This document shows, in pieces, positions 9,042 through 18,361 of a stretch of 64,000 nucleotides of DNA. Made by a program: the position numbers and the translations under genes. The DNA is from CAVSQX01 sp963730225 (GTDB taxonomy: Bacteria; Planctomycetota; Phycisphaerae; Tepidisphaerales; Tepidisphaeraceae). Location: NCBI GenBank assembly GCA_963730225.1, contig CAVSQX010000004.1, forward strand, positions 248,001 through 312,000, read 5' to 3'. Below the pieces are notes generated by a model. The model had not been told where the DNA came from. It was given only the letters and a program-made list of their open reading frames with translations, and searched no databases. Numbering within the stretch: position 1 is the first letter of the stretch; each line of letters opens with the position of its first letter.

Positions 9042-9076
9042 CGATTTTCGATCCTCGATCCTCGATCCTCGATCTT
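9042..9076. repeat. Tandem heptamer repeat (CGATCCT)
   Basis: Five contiguous 7-base units, the middle three exact (CGATCCT) and the outer two degenerate, between pyk and the lipoprotein gene. Other spacers in the window hold different 7- or 8-base tandem repeats (12.7, 13.6 and 61.4 kb). Confidence 0.7.
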
Positions 9077-10569
9077 CATTCGCGTTCCGATCGAAGCATC
9101 TGCCGCAGCATCGACGCCGTCGGCACCGGCGTCCAGGATTCGCCGACGATGTGAATGACGATGCCGTTCATCGATCCGGCCGTCCCCGGCGACCACCCGG
9201 CGATGATGAGGATCCGATCCGCCGGCTCGGCGTATTTGCGGGAAATGACAAACTCGTCGATCCGCTTGATCAGCTCGGTCAAATCGGGAATGGCGGCCAT
9301 TTCCTGCGGCACCACGCCAAAGTGCAGCGCCATCCGCCGCAGCGAGCGGTGATCGGGCGACAGGGCCAGAATCGGCACCGGAAAACGGTGCTTGGAGAAA
9401 ACCCGGGCGGTGGTGCCGGTTTGCGTCCAGACCACCACCAGTTTCGCCTTGAGATCATGCACGATCCGCAGCGCCCCGCGGGCCAGGGCGCCGGCCGGAA
9501 GCGTCGTCTTCACCAACGGCACCGGCTGCTGCGAGAAATCCCCGTTCACCAGATACGCCTCGGTCACTTCGGCGACATGCGCCATCGTGTGTACCGCAGC
9601 GATCGGAAATTTCCCGACGCTGGTCTCGCCGCTGAGCATCACGGCGTCGGTGCCATCGAAGATGGCGTTGGCCACATCACTCACCTCGGCGCGCGTCGGC
9701 GAACTGTTCTCGATCATGCTCTGAAGCATCTGCGTCGCCACGATCACCGGTTTCCCAGCCCCCTGGCAGCGGCGAATCATGTCTTTCTGAAGGATCGGCA
9801 CCTGCGCGACATCCATTTCCACGCCCAGATCGCCGCGGGCCACCATCAGCCCGTCGGCGGCATCGATGATTTCGTCGATGTGATCGACGGCCTCGGCCTT
9901 TTCGATTTTGGCGATCAGATGAATGTCGCTGATTTTGTCGTGCAGATAGTGGCGCAGTTCACGGATGTCTTCGGCGTTGCGGACGAACGACAGAGCCAGA
10001 TAATCCAGCCGCTGCTCGATCGCCCAATCCACGCATTCCCAATCGCGCTCGGTGAGCGACGGGGCGCTGATCGAACTGTCGGGAAGATTGATCCCCTTGG
10101 AGCTTTTCAGCGTGCCGCCGGCCAAGCAGTTGCAGATCAGCCGATCGGATTTCTTTTCTGTGCAGACGAATCGCAGCAATCCGTCTTCGATCAGCACGCG
10201 ATGGCCGACGCAGACTTCGTCGATCAGCGCGGGATAAATCGAGCAGACGACGCCCTTCTCGCCGACCATCGGATCGCGCTGGATGACCAGCGAATCGCCG
10301 ACGTCGATCGACATCCCACCGTGGCCGTTGCAATCTTTGACCTGACCCAGGCGAATCTTGGGGCCGCACAGATCGCCCAGAACGGCGATTGGCTCATCGT
10401 AGCGGCTGGCGGCTTCGCGGATGTTCCGCAGCGTCAGCAGATGCGCGTCCAGATCGCCGTGGGAAAAGTTGAGCCGGCAGACATCCACACCGGCTTCATA
10501 CAGTTGCAACAACATTTCAACATCGCCACAGGCCGGGCCCATCGTGGCGACAATTTTGGTACGAATCAT
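9076..10569 (-). CDS. pyk: Pyruvate kinase
   Basis: Pyruvate kinase converts phosphoenolpyruvate and ADP to pyruvate and ATP in the last step of glycolysis. Of the 497 residues, MIRTKIVATMGPAC is the conserved opening and CRLNFSHGD the nucleotide-site strand. Later come LIAKIEKAEAVDHIDEI, the catalytic Lys region, DGLMVARGDLGVEM for Mg and substrate binding, and DAVMLSGETSVGKFP. The C-terminal domain (RVFSKHRFPVPILALSPD) completes the fold. The start is set at the M of the conserved MIRTKI. The gene lies between aspS upstream and a probable lipoprotein gene that overlaps or follows it. Confidence 0.97.
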   Translation of the reverse strand: MIRTKIVATMGPACGDVEMLLQLYEAGVDVCRLNFSHGDLDAHLLTLRNIREAASRYDEPIAVLGDLCGPKIRLGQVKDCNGHGGMSIDVGDSLVIQRDPMVGEKGVVCSIYPALIDEVCVGHRVLIEDGLLRFVCTEKKSDRLICNCLAGGTLKSSKGINLPDSSISAPSLTERDWECVDWAIEQRLDYLALSFVRNAEDIRELRHYLHDKISDIHLIAKIEKAEAVDHIDEIIDAADGLMVARGDLGVEMDVAQVPILQKDMIRRCQGAGKPVIVATQMLQSMIENSSPTRAEVSDVANAIFDGTDAVMLSGETSVGKFPIAAVHTMAHVAEVTEAYLVNGDFSQQPVPLVKTTLPAGALARGALRIVHDLKAKLVVVWTQTGTTARVFSKHRFPVPILALSPDHRSLRRMALHFGVVPQEMAAIPDLTELIKRIDEFVISRKYAEPADRILIIAGWSPGTAGSMNGIVIHIVGESWTPVPTASMLRQMLRSERE

Positions 10570-10645
10570 TCCATCACCTGGAAGGGCGCGGGTTGGGCCG
10601 CAGGTATCATAGGAATCTTCCGGCGGATGGAAAGATGCAGGCCAA

Positions 10646-12442
10646 TTAAGATTTACCCTCGGGTTTTGCCGGCTGGGCAAGGCGAATATTGGCCTCCCTC
10701 AGTTGTTTTTCCTCGATCGGGCTGGGTGCCCCGCACATCAGATCGGCTCCGCTCTGGGTTTTGGGGAAGGCGATCACATCACGGATGTTGCTCGTGTTGC
10801 GCAGAATCATGATGACCCGATCCAGTCCCAGCGCGATCCCGCCGTGCGGCGGAGCGCCGAATTGCAAGGCATCCAGCAAAAATCCGAACTTCTGCCGCTG
10901 GCTCGCCTGATCGATACCCAGCAGGGAAAAGATTTTCTGCTGCACGTCCATGCGATGGATACGAATGCTCCCGCCGCCCAATTCCAGGCCGTTGAGCACG
11001 ATGTCGTACGCTTTGCTCTTGAGCGAGCCGAGCACCGCCGCATCGGCGCTGTCGAGTTTTTCGATATCCTCATCCAGCGGCGACGTGAACGGATGATGCA
11101 CCGCCACCCATTTTTTTTCCTCCTCGTCGAATTCCAGCAGCGGAAAGTCGGTGATCCAGACCCATTCGTATTCCTGCGTTGGCTTGATCTGAAGATCGCG
11201 GGCCATCTTCAGACGAAGCTCGCCGAGAACCTTGTGAACTATTTTTGGCTTGTCGGCGGCGAAGGCGAGAAGATCGCCGTCTTTTGCGCCGGTGCGCTCG
11301 ATCAGTTTGCCGGCGATCGGTTGGAGAAATTTCGCAACCCCGGTGTCGAGCCCGGCCGCGGTGAATTTCGTCACCGCCAATCCCTTGGCCCCAAATCCCT
11401 TCGACCATTCGGCCAACGCATCGGTCTCCTTGCGCGACAATTTCGCTCCGCCGGGAACCGCGATCGCCTTCACCATCGCCGCGTTCTTAAAAACGCCGAA
11501 ATCCGTCTGCTGGCCCAGATCGGTGATGTCGTGCAATCGCATGTCGAAGCGCAAATCGGGTCGATCGCTGCCGTATTGATCCATCGCCTGGTCGTAGCCC
11601 ATTCGTCGAATCGGCGGAACCTCGACATTCAAAATCTCCTTCCAAATCTTCCGCAGCAGGACTTCGATGATCCCCATGATGTTTTCACGATCGATGAAGC
11701 TCATCTCTACATCGAGCTGCGTAAACTCCGCCTGCCGATCGGCGCGCGGGTCCTCATCCCGGAAACAACGCACAATCTGCATGTACTTGTCGCAGCCCGC
11801 CACCATCAAAATCTGCTTGAACAACTGCGGCGATTGCGGCAGCGCGTAAAAACTGCCGGGAATCAGCCGGCTGGGAACCAGAAAATCGCGCGAGCCCTCC
11901 GGTGTGCTTTTCGTGAGAAACGGCGTTTCGATTTCCCAGAATCCCAGCTCGCCCAGATAATCGCGCATGATTTTCGTCACCGCATACCGCGTCCGCAGCG
12001 TCTGCTGCATCTCCGGCCGGCGAAGATCGAGATAGCGATGCGCCAGCCGCTTTTCCTCGTTCACCGTTTCATGTTGATCCGGCGTGAACGGCGGCGTCGG
12101 CGAAATGCTCAGCACCGTCAGCGAACTAACGTGCACTTCAATTTCGCCGGTGGCCAGCTTGGAGTTGATCAGCTTCGCATCCCGGGCCTGAACTTTCCCG
12201 GCCGTCGACAGCACCCATTCGCTGCGCAGCCGCCGCGCTTCCTCCAGCGTCTGGGCTCCACAGGAATCCGCATCGAAAACCAGTTGCGTCAGGCCATCAC
12301 GGTCGCGCAGATCGACGAAGACCAGTCCGCCGTGATCGCGGTACGAATGCACCCATCCGGCAAGTTTGACTTCCTTGCCGACATCAGATTTACGTAGCTG
12401 GCCGCAGGTGTGCGTGCGGTAGCGGGTTTCGATCGCTTGCAT
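10646..12442 (-). CDS. aspS: Aspartyl-tRNA synthetase (bacterial type)
   Basis: AspRS charges tRNA-Asp, and in non-discriminating forms also tRNA-Asn. The 598-residue protein has the OB-fold anticodon domain first (VKLAGWVHSYRDHGGLVFVDLRDR shortened here to its core HSYRDHGGLVFVDLRDRDGL). Motif 2 is IVRCFRDEDPRADRQAEFTQ and motif 3 is GGIALGLDRVIMIL. Between them sits the bacterial GAD insertion. Two start codons lie 6 bases apart. The one at 12442 has AGGA 8 bases upstream and is preferred over 12448. No frame problem is present. Whether it is discriminating cannot be told by eye. Confidence 0.96.
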   Translation of the reverse strand: MQAIETRYRTHTCGQLRKSDVGKEVKLAGWVHSYRDHGGLVFVDLRDRDGLTQLVFDADSCGAQTLEEARRLRSEWVLSTAGKVQARDAKLINSKLATGEIEVHVSSLTVLSISPTPPFTPDQHETVNEEKRLAHRYLDLRRPEMQQTLRTRYAVTKIMRDYLGELGFWEIETPFLTKSTPEGSRDFLVPSRLIPGSFYALPQSPQLFKQILMVAGCDKYMQIVRCFRDEDPRADRQAEFTQLDVEMSFIDRENIMGIIEVLLRKIWKEILNVEVPPIRRMGYDQAMDQYGSDRPDLRFDMRLHDITDLGQQTDFGVFKNAAMVKAIAVPGGAKLSRKETDALAEWSKGFGAKGLAVTKFTAAGLDTGVAKFLQPIAGKLIERTGAKDGDLLAFAADKPKIVHKVLGELRLKMARDLQIKPTQEYEWVWITDFPLLEFDEEEKKWVAVHHPFTSPLDEDIEKLDSADAAVLGSLKSKAYDIVLNGLELGGGSIRIHRMDVQQKIFSLLGIDQASQRQKFGFLLDALQFGAPPHGGIALGLDRVIMILRNTSNIRDVIAFPKTQSGADLMCGAPSPIEEKQLREANIRLAQPAKPEGKS

Positions 12443-12652
12443 GTTCATTTTCCTAATTTGAATCGGGGATCGGATGAAGACAGACGCCGGGGCGGCGCGG
12501 AGCGAAGGACTTTTTACCAATCCTTCATTCACCGCGCCGGGCGGTTTATTTCGGCCAGCCTGTCTGGGGTGAAATGCATAACGCTAAAAGTATACGATAA
12601 GGATATCGGCAACGGAAGCGGTGCGGATTGAGCATGACCCGGCGGATTGATC

Positions 12653-12734
12653 ATGACAAGTGACAAGGAGACACGGTGACCAGCGCAAAACGCCCCCTCA
12701 CCTTGTCACCTTGTCACCTTGTCACCTTGTCATC
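12653..12734. repeat. Octamer tandem repeat with inverted partner, upstream of kduI
   Basis: Four exact copies of CACCTTGT lie at 12699-12730, followed by a partial one. About 40 bases before them stands the reverse-complement motif (GTGACAAGGAGACACGGTGACC, core GTGACAAGG), so the whole can fold into a long imperfect hairpin. Its place in the kduI leader suggests a structural or dispersed-repeat role. Nothing else is recognisable in the 240-base spacer. Confidence 0.6.
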
Positions 12735-12773
12735 CCTAGCCCCTTACGCAAAAACCGCATAAACTCACCTCGC

Positions 12774-13604
12774 ATGAAAGTCCACCTGATGCCCGATCCC
12801 AAGCGGTGCCAGCAAATGACCACCGAGCAGCTTCGCGAGGAGTTCCTCGTTTCTTCGCTGTTCAATCCCGGCAAGATCGATCTGGTTTACTGCGACGCCG
12901 ATCGAGCCGTGATCGGCTCGGCGTCGCCGCTCGCTCAGCCGTTGCCGTTGGGAACCGATCCGGATTTGCGCGCGGAGTTTTTCACCCAGCGACGAGAACT
13001 GGGCGTGCTGAACATCGGCCAGGCCGGCAACGTCCATGTGGATGGCGCCGATTACCCGATGGAAAATCTGGATGGCCTTTACATCAGCCGCGGCAGCCGG
13101 GAGATTCGCTTCTCCAGCAGCGACGCTTCCAAGCCTGCGCAGTTTTATCTGCTTAGCTACCCGGCTCATACCAGTTATCCAACGACGCACGCCAAAAAAT
13201 CCCAGGCCGCCGCCGTGAATCTCGGTTCGGAAGCGACGTGCAACAAACGCACGATCTACAAATACATTCATCCCGATGGAATCAAAAGCTGTCAACTGGT
13301 GATGGGCTTCACGCTGCTGGCCGTCGGCAACGCGTGGAACACGATGCCACCGCACACCCATCTGCGGCGATCGGAAGTGTATCTCTATTTCAATCTTCCG
13401 GCCGACGGGCGCGTGTTTCACCTGATGGGCCAGCCCCAGGAAACCCGGCATCTGGTGGTGGCCGACAAACAAGCCGTCATCTCCCCCAGTTGGTCGATTC
13501 ACAGCGGCGTCGGCACCGCGAATTACGCCTTCTGCTGGGGCATGGGCGGCGAAAACCAGACGTTCGACGATATGGATGCGGCGCCGATTCCAACACTGAG
13601 ATAA
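12774..13604 (+). CDS. kduI: 4-deoxy-L-threo-5-hexosulose-uronate ketol-isomerase
   Basis: KduI isomerises DKI, the unsaturated-uronate product of pectin lyases, to 2,5-diketo-3-deoxygluconate. The 276 residues match the family length. The cupin-type metal site is visible as MPPHTHLRRSEVYLYFNLP (His-x-His plus Glu), with a further His in PSWSIHSGVG and the closing CWGMGGENQTFDDMD. NKRTIYKYIHPDGIKSCQLV is another signature stretch. I set the start at MKVHLM (12774), since a longer open frame would run through the octamer repeat. kduD follows after 163 bases on the same strand. Confidence 0.95.
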   Translation: MKVHLMPDPKRCQQMTTEQLREEFLVSSLFNPGKIDLVYCDADRAVIGSASPLAQPLPLGTDPDLRAEFFTQRRELGVLNIGQAGNVHVDGADYPMENLDGLYISRGSREIRFSSSDASKPAQFYLLSYPAHTSYPTTHAKKSQAAAVNLGSEATCNKRTIYKYIHPDGIKSCQLVMGFTLLAVGNAWNTMPPHTHLRRSEVYLYFNLPADGRVFHLMGQPQETRHLVVADKQAVISPSWSIHSGVGTANYAFCWGMGGENQTFDDMDAAPIPTLR

Positions 13605-13610
13605 ATGCGA

Positions 13611-13757
13611 TGAAACGTGAGAAGGAGGCTATTGATTATTGATTATTCCGTAAAAGGCACTGACCACCTCGAATCCTTTTACGCAATAATCAATACGCAA
13701 TACCAAACCGGCAATCGGCAATGAAATTCGCGTCACGTTTCACGTCTTCACGTTTCA
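13611..13757. repeat. Hairpin and heptamer repeats between kduI and kduD
   Basis: An inverted repeat of 20 bp with one mismatch occupies 13638-13657 and 13675-13694 with a 17-base loop. The left arm contains two GATTATT heptamers. Outside it are a GGCAATC heptamer pair near 13710 and AACGTGA-type motifs in opposite orientation at 13611-13620 and 13735-13757. No T-run follows the hairpin, so it is not a plain terminator. It may modulate the kduI-kduD transcript. Confidence 0.6.
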
Positions 13758-13767
13758 GAGGCTTCCC

Positions 13768-14535
13768 ATGATTCTCGATCAATTCCGGCTCGACGGTAAA
13801 ACCGCGATGGTCACCGGCTCCAAGCGCGGCATTGGCAAAGCGATCGCCACCGCCCTGGCCCAAGCCGGCGCGGACATCATCGGCGTCAGCACCACGCTCG
13901 AATCCTCCGGCAGCCAGGTCGAACGCGCGGTCACCGCCGCCGGCCGAAAATTCCGCGGCTACGCCTGTGATTTTTCCGACCGCAAGGCGCTCTATGCGTT
14001 CATCGCAAAGGTAAAAACGGATTCGCCGCGCATCGACATCCTCGTCAACAACGCCGGCACGATTTTGCGCAAACCGGCGGCCGAGCATCCAGATGAATAT
14101 TGGGACAAGGTCATCGAGGTGAATCTCAACGCCCAGTTCATCCTCAGCCGCGAAATCGGCAAGGAGATGGTGGCCCGCGCATCGGGAAAGATCGTCTTCA
14201 CCGCGTCCATGCTCACGTTCCAGGGCGGCATCACCGTGCCCGGCTACGCCGCCAGCAAGGGCGGCATCGGCCAGTTGACCAAAGCGCTGGCCAACGAATG
14301 GGCCAGCAAAGGCGTGAACGTCAACGCCATCGCCCCCGGCTACATCGCCACCGACAACACCGCCGCGCTTCAAGCCGACGAAACGCGCAATCGCACGATC
14401 CTGGAGCGCATTCCCGCCGGCCGATGGGGCAAACCCGACGATCTGGCCGGCGCGGTGGTGTTCCTGTGCAGTTCGGCCGCGGATTATGTGAATGGAACCA
14501 TTCTCACCGTCGACGGCGGATGGCTGGGGCGTTAG
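13768..14535 (+). CDS. kduD: 2-dehydro-3-deoxy-D-gluconate 5-dehydrogenase
   Basis: KduD, a short-chain dehydrogenase, reduces 2,5-diketo-3-deoxygluconate to KDG after KduI. The 255 residues hold the Rossmann motif TGSKRGIGKAIATALA, the NNAG motif (LVNNAGTILRKPAAEHPDEY), and the catalytic Ser-Tyr-Lys set with YAASKGGIGQLTKALANEWA. Near the end are NAIAPGYIATDNTAALQAD and the closing TVDGGWLGR seen in KduD. The neighbouring kduI supports this over a generic SDR. Its 3' end overlaps the convergent glycosidase gene by 4 bases. Confidence 0.93.
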   Translation: MILDQFRLDGKTAMVTGSKRGIGKAIATALAQAGADIIGVSTTLESSGSQVERAVTAAGRKFRGYACDFSDRKALYAFIAKVKTDSPRIDILVNNAGTILRKPAAEHPDEYWDKVIEVNLNAQFILSREIGKEMVARASGKIVFTASMLTFQGGITVPGYAASKGGIGQLTKALANEWASKGVNVNAIAPGYIATDNTAALQADETRNRTILERIPAGRWGKPDDLAGAVVFLCSSAADYVNGTILTVDGGWLGR

Positions 14536-16715
14536 CGAATCGTGATCGAGGCCGAATCTCCCGTTGGCGAAACCGAAACGCGAAATTCGTGCGTGCGATC
14601 GTCGTACTCGACCGGCCCGCAGCGGCCGCTTTCGGCCTGGACCGTCGGGCGATGGTGCGAAAACCCGTGCAACTCGATTGATTTTTCACCGCTGGCAAAC
14701 GCAACCGTGACCGCAAGTCCTTCGGGCGTTTCGGAAATGTCGGAAATGCGCTGGCGGCCGGCCGAGACAAATTTTCCGACGTCGCCGAGCAGAGCGATGC
14801 CGTTTGGCGATATCGGCGCAACGATAAAATACGACCAGCCTTTTTGCGGCGTCGGATCGGCAAAATCCGCGGTGAATTTTCCGCCGGCGGGAATTTCGTG
14901 GGCAGTGGAACTGGCCCAATCGTAAACCCACGCGCCGCTGGTGATGCCCAGCTCATTGAGGCCGAATCGAACCTGTCCCTGGTTGGAGCGGCGCGGGAAT
15001 GCGAAGACGTACGCCGTTCGGTGTGAACCGTGGTCGGTGAAGGCGGCGGCGGTCATCGGGACATTCTTGTCGCCGGCATCGCCCAAGTAAACCGAATCCA
15101 GCGGCACGATCGCCGTGTCGGGTTTGACGATCACGCCGTCGGTGCGGACTGACTTGGCGATGTTCGCCGCATCGGTTTCGCCCAGAAGATCTCCGATGCC
15201 AACCGGCCCGGCCGACAGCGTCGCCAGCAGCAGGTTCGCGGTTTGGTTGCTGCGCAGAACATCGCTGAACGGCCATTCGCCCAGCGAAGATGCCATCTGC
15301 GAGCAAAAAAGAAAATCGATCCATCGGCTGCGGTCGAAGCGGTCGTCGCTGGTGCGAACGTTGGTGAGATTCGGGTATTTGGCTCCCTGAAGATAGTAGC
15401 GCGGGGTCGGCATGCAGTATTGCATCGACAGGCCGTGGGCGGCGGTGGCGCGGGCCATTTCGTCGGTGAACTGCGCTCCAACCGTCGTGGTTGAAGCCAT
15501 CTCGGGCGAGTTGGCGTAGATGGCGCTGAGCCAATCCTGCTCGTATTCGACGACGCCGTTGGAAGCGATGTAGCCGATGATGTGATCCCACCATTTCGGA
15601 TCGATCGCCGCGATGCCGCTGATCAGATAGTCCTTGCGATACGGGCTGTTCACGTCGACCCATCGATTGTGCGTCACCAGCGGCAGGCCCAACTTCTTCT
15701 GAAAAGCGGACAGCCCGTCGGGAAAAAGATCCTTGTGAGCGACATATTCACTCAGCCCTCCGTAACAATTCCACGAGCCCGCCGGCAGTTTGGGATTCTT
15801 GGTTTTCGCGCCCACTTTGCCGTCATAACCGATGTTCGTTTTGATGTACCACCAACTGTCCAGTTGCATGTAGCCCAGCTTAATTCCCAGTTTTTCCAGC
15901 TCGTCCTTTTTCGCCAGCAGCGTCGCGGTGTACCCCAATTTCGCATCGTAGTTGTAGTAGTAACCGGCCCCGTTGTCGGTCCAGTAGCCCAGGGATTTGA
16001 GCGTGACATCGGCCTCGTTCGAAGGACGCTTGACGCCGGCAAGATCAATCATCGCCCGGCCCCAGGTTTTCCAGGCGGCGGCGATTGAATCCTCCATCAC
16101 CAGCAGAGTGGAGTGGGAGAAGCCGGCGGGAACTTGTGCCAGGTCGCTCGTCCAGCCGCTGGAGACCGAATCGTCGGCGTTGCCCGTGAGGCTCGCGCAC
16201 ATGAAGTTGGAGCCCGGGGAGAAAATTGCCGCGCGTGCCGAATCATCGAACCAAACCCACGGCGTTCCTCCGTCCACGCCGTTGAGCTTGTGCGGCGCGA
16301 ACGCTTTGTCGGCGAAACTGGCGACATGCAATCCCGGCGGCGGCATGATCGTGGGAAAGGGATGTTCCGGCGGACGTTGGTCGGATTTGAATGTCACGAC
16401 GAACATCGCCACCCGACGATCCGTGTACGCCCGAATTTCCGCCGATTGCGAATCGCTGATGTTAAAGCCCGCCGACACGAACGCCCCCAACCGATCGGAG
16501 CCGGTTCGCTTTTGCAGATCGGCCAACGGCTGATCGAGCGTGCCCTCGAATTGCCACGACGGATTGGCTCGGGCGACGGAAAACTTGCCAGTATCGGAAT
16601 CGACGGAGACAGAGAATCCCCTGCCATCGATCGAAACGGTTTCGCCGCAGGATGGGCGAAGCGAGACGTTCGCCCACAGAAGAACAAGCAGGGCTGCGAA
16701 TCGGCGGCCGCTCAT
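14532..16715 (-). CDS. Secreted glycoside hydrolase, clan GH-D-like (GH36/GH27-type barrel)
   Basis: A 727-residue protein with a signal peptide (FAALLVLLWANVSLRPSCGET). The N-terminal third is beta-rich. The centre looks like a TIM barrel: GYWTDNGAGYYYNYDAKLGY, KLGYMQLDSWWYIKTN, VTHNRWVDVNSPYRKDYL and VVEYEQDWLSAIYANSPEM. It continues with TNVRTSDDRFDRSRW. The QLDSWW and RTSDD segments resemble those around the catalytic Asp residues of clan GH-D enzymes, but I cannot fix the family. The substrate is unknown; the kdu genes nearby suggest pectin side chains. The ATG overlaps the sigma-factor stop as ATGA, so the two are probably coupled. Confidence 0.65.
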   Translation of the reverse strand: MSGRRFAALLVLLWANVSLRPSCGETVSIDGRGFSVSVDSDTGKFSVARANPSWQFEGTLDQPLADLQKRTGSDRLGAFVSAGFNISDSQSAEIRAYTDRRVAMFVVTFKSDQRPPEHPFPTIMPPPGLHVASFADKAFAPHKLNGVDGGTPWVWFDDSARAAIFSPGSNFMCASLTGNADDSVSSGWTSDLAQVPAGFSHSTLLVMEDSIAAAWKTWGRAMIDLAGVKRPSNEADVTLKSLGYWTDNGAGYYYNYDAKLGYTATLLAKKDELEKLGIKLGYMQLDSWWYIKTNIGYDGKVGAKTKNPKLPAGSWNCYGGLSEYVAHKDLFPDGLSAFQKKLGLPLVTHNRWVDVNSPYRKDYLISGIAAIDPKWWDHIIGYIASNGVVEYEQDWLSAIYANSPEMASTTTVGAQFTDEMARATAAHGLSMQYCMPTPRYYLQGAKYPNLTNVRTSDDRFDRSRWIDFLFCSQMASSLGEWPFSDVLRSNQTANLLLATLSAGPVGIGDLLGETDAANIAKSVRTDGVIVKPDTAIVPLDSVYLGDAGDKNVPMTAAAFTDHGSHRTAYVFAFPRRSNQGQVRFGLNELGITSGAWVYDWASSTAHEIPAGGKFTADFADPTPQKGWSYFIVAPISPNGIALLGDVGKFVSAGRQRISDISETPEGLAVTVAFASGEKSIELHGFSHHRPTVQAESGRCGPVEYDDRTHEFRVSVSPTGDSASITIR

Positions 16716-18361
16716 GATTGGGCCGCACGCCGCAGCTTGATCAACGCTGAGCGCTCGATCTGGCGAACGCGCCGGCGAGACAGGCCCAGCCTGGCACCCA
16801 ACTGCTCGTAGCTTGCCGGGCCGCGATCGGAATCCCCCAAACCGTAATGGGCCTGAAGAACCCGCCGTTCCCGATCGTCCAATCGAAGCAGAAGTTGGCG
16901 GACGTGCTCTTCGTCGATTCGCCGCTGAAGTGCGCTGGGCGTGCCGCGGTCGGCCAGGTTGGCCAATGCGGCCGAGTCGCTCGATCCGCTGCGCTGCGAC
17001 AGCAGCATCGGCACCGTGCGGGCAAATCCCTTCATCAACGCCAGCGTCGCATAAGTGCTGAAGCGATTGCCCTTGTGAACGTCAAACCCTTCGACGGCCC
17101 GCATCAGCGTGACATTTCCTTCGCTGATCAATTCCCCCAGCGTCAGCCCCGGCCGTAGATGCTTGCGGGCCACGCTGATCACCAGGCGGAAATTGGCGCG
17201 AAGAATCTCGTTGCGAACCGCCGTCGCCTGCGCCAACCGGTCCTCGAGCAGAGTCAGATCGGACGATTTCGCCAGCAGCGGTTCCAGCCGACGCCGCGCA
17301 GCGACGAACTGATATTTGTGGAAATTTAATTTCAGAAATAGCGCCCGCTCCCTGGCCGGCGTCAAAAGCGGCTCGCGGCACAACTCCCGCAACTGTGGCG
17401 GCAGGTCGCGCGGAATCCGGGAATCCTCGATCCTTGCCGCAGGCGCCAGATCGGGCTGGGAAACAATCTCCGCCACCATCGCCTGGGCATCGGGGCCGTG
17501 ATACAGGGCATCGTCGATGAATTTAACCTTGCGTTTGTCCAGCCGCGAAATGCGATGATCGAGAATGATGCGGGCGATCGCCGCCTGGGGCCGATGGCAT
17601 CGACGGGCCAGCTTGCCCAGCGACAATCCGCGCTGATAGCCGCGAAGAATTCGCCAACGCTCCGCTTCAGTCGGCGGCTCGGCGGCGCGCGAAAAAATTC
17701 CGTCCCGCGGATTCTCGCCGTCGTGCTTGCGAATGGTATGCAGAATCGCCATCGGCGAGCGGCAAAGCCGTCGACCGATCCGGCGGGCGATCTCATCGGG
17801 CCAGCAACCGCCGACCGTCACCAGCCGACGGGCCCGGCGCAGAATTTCCTGCCGCTCCGGCTCCAGGAGCAACGACAGATTCGTCGTGCCCGGCAATTGG
17901 TCCTGATGGGCAACCACGAATCGCTCGACGCTGCCCAGCAGAAATCCGACTCGGCGTTTGCCATCGGGAAAAATAAATCGCCGGGCCGCAAGCCCCCGCC
18001 GACGCCAGCGCTGAATCGTTTTGCTCGTGACGTTAAACCGATGCGTCACATCGTCGATCGACAGCACCGGCTCGCCGGCGGTTTGCGCATGCAGATTCAA
18101 CGATTCACTGACCTGCTCGATCAACTGGCCCAGATCGTGCTGAAGGCCCAGACCGGTCAGCAGATCGGAATCGCCGTGGGTTTTGGGGTGATACCCGGTG
18201 ATGCGGTAGACGATAAAATTCAGCGGGTAGGCGCGGGCCGGGTCAATTTCGTGCAGCAGCGCCTCGGCCGCCTCGATTTGACCCAGGCGCGTTTCAACCG
18301 GCGTGAAGCCCATCTGGCGGGCGAGGTTCCCGACGCTGTCGATGCGGTAGTTCGACACCAT
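16712..18361 (-). CDS. Sigma-70 family RNA polymerase sigma factor with N-terminal DNA-binding extension
   Basis: A 549-residue protein whose last 170 residues are a sigma-70 factor. Region 2 reads RNEILRANFRLVISVARKHL, GELISEGNVTLMRAVEGFD and KGNRFSTYATLALMKGFAR, where the usual WWIRQ is replaced. Region 4 reads LDDRERRVLQAHYGLGD and ARLGLSRRRVRQIERSALIK. The first 380 residues are unusual. Around residues 100-160 a MerR/excisionase-like helix-turn-helix is seen (LSIDDVTHRFNVTSKTIQRW, RRGLAARRFIFPDGKRRVGF), then several Arg-rich helical repeats. It is probably a promoter-specific factor with its own operator contact. It precedes the glycosidase gene with an ATGA overlap. A TTG at 18367 is an alternative start. 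Confidence 0.88.
   Translation of the reverse strand: MVSNYRIDSVGNLARQMGFTPVETRLGQIEAAEALLHEIDPARAYPLNFIVYRITGYHPKTHGDSDLLTGLGLQHDLGQLIEQVSESLNLHAQTAGEPVLSIDDVTHRFNVTSKTIQRWRRRGLAARRFIFPDGKRRVGFLLGSVERFVVAHQDQLPGTTNLSLLLEPERQEILRRARRLVTVGGCWPDEIARRIGRRLCRSPMAILHTIRKHDGENPRDGIFSRAAEPPTEAERWRILRGYQRGLSLGKLARRCHRPQAAIARIILDHRISRLDKRKVKFIDDALYHGPDAQAMVAEIVSQPDLAPAARIEDSRIPRDLPPQLRELCREPLLTPARERALFLKLNFHKYQFVAARRRLEPLLAKSSDLTLLEDRLAQATAVRNEILRANFRLVISVARKHLRPGLTLGELISEGNVTLMRAVEGFDVHKGNRFSTYATLALMKGFARTVPMLLSQRSGSSDSAALANLADRGTPSALQRRIDEEHVRQLLLRLDDRERRVLQAHYGLGDSDRGPASYEQLGARLGLSRRRVRQIERSALIKLRRAAQS

Noticed and set aside
10703..12397. Long open frame antisense to aspS (and another from 8977 over pyk)
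   Set aside because: Both are shadows of intact housekeeping genes.
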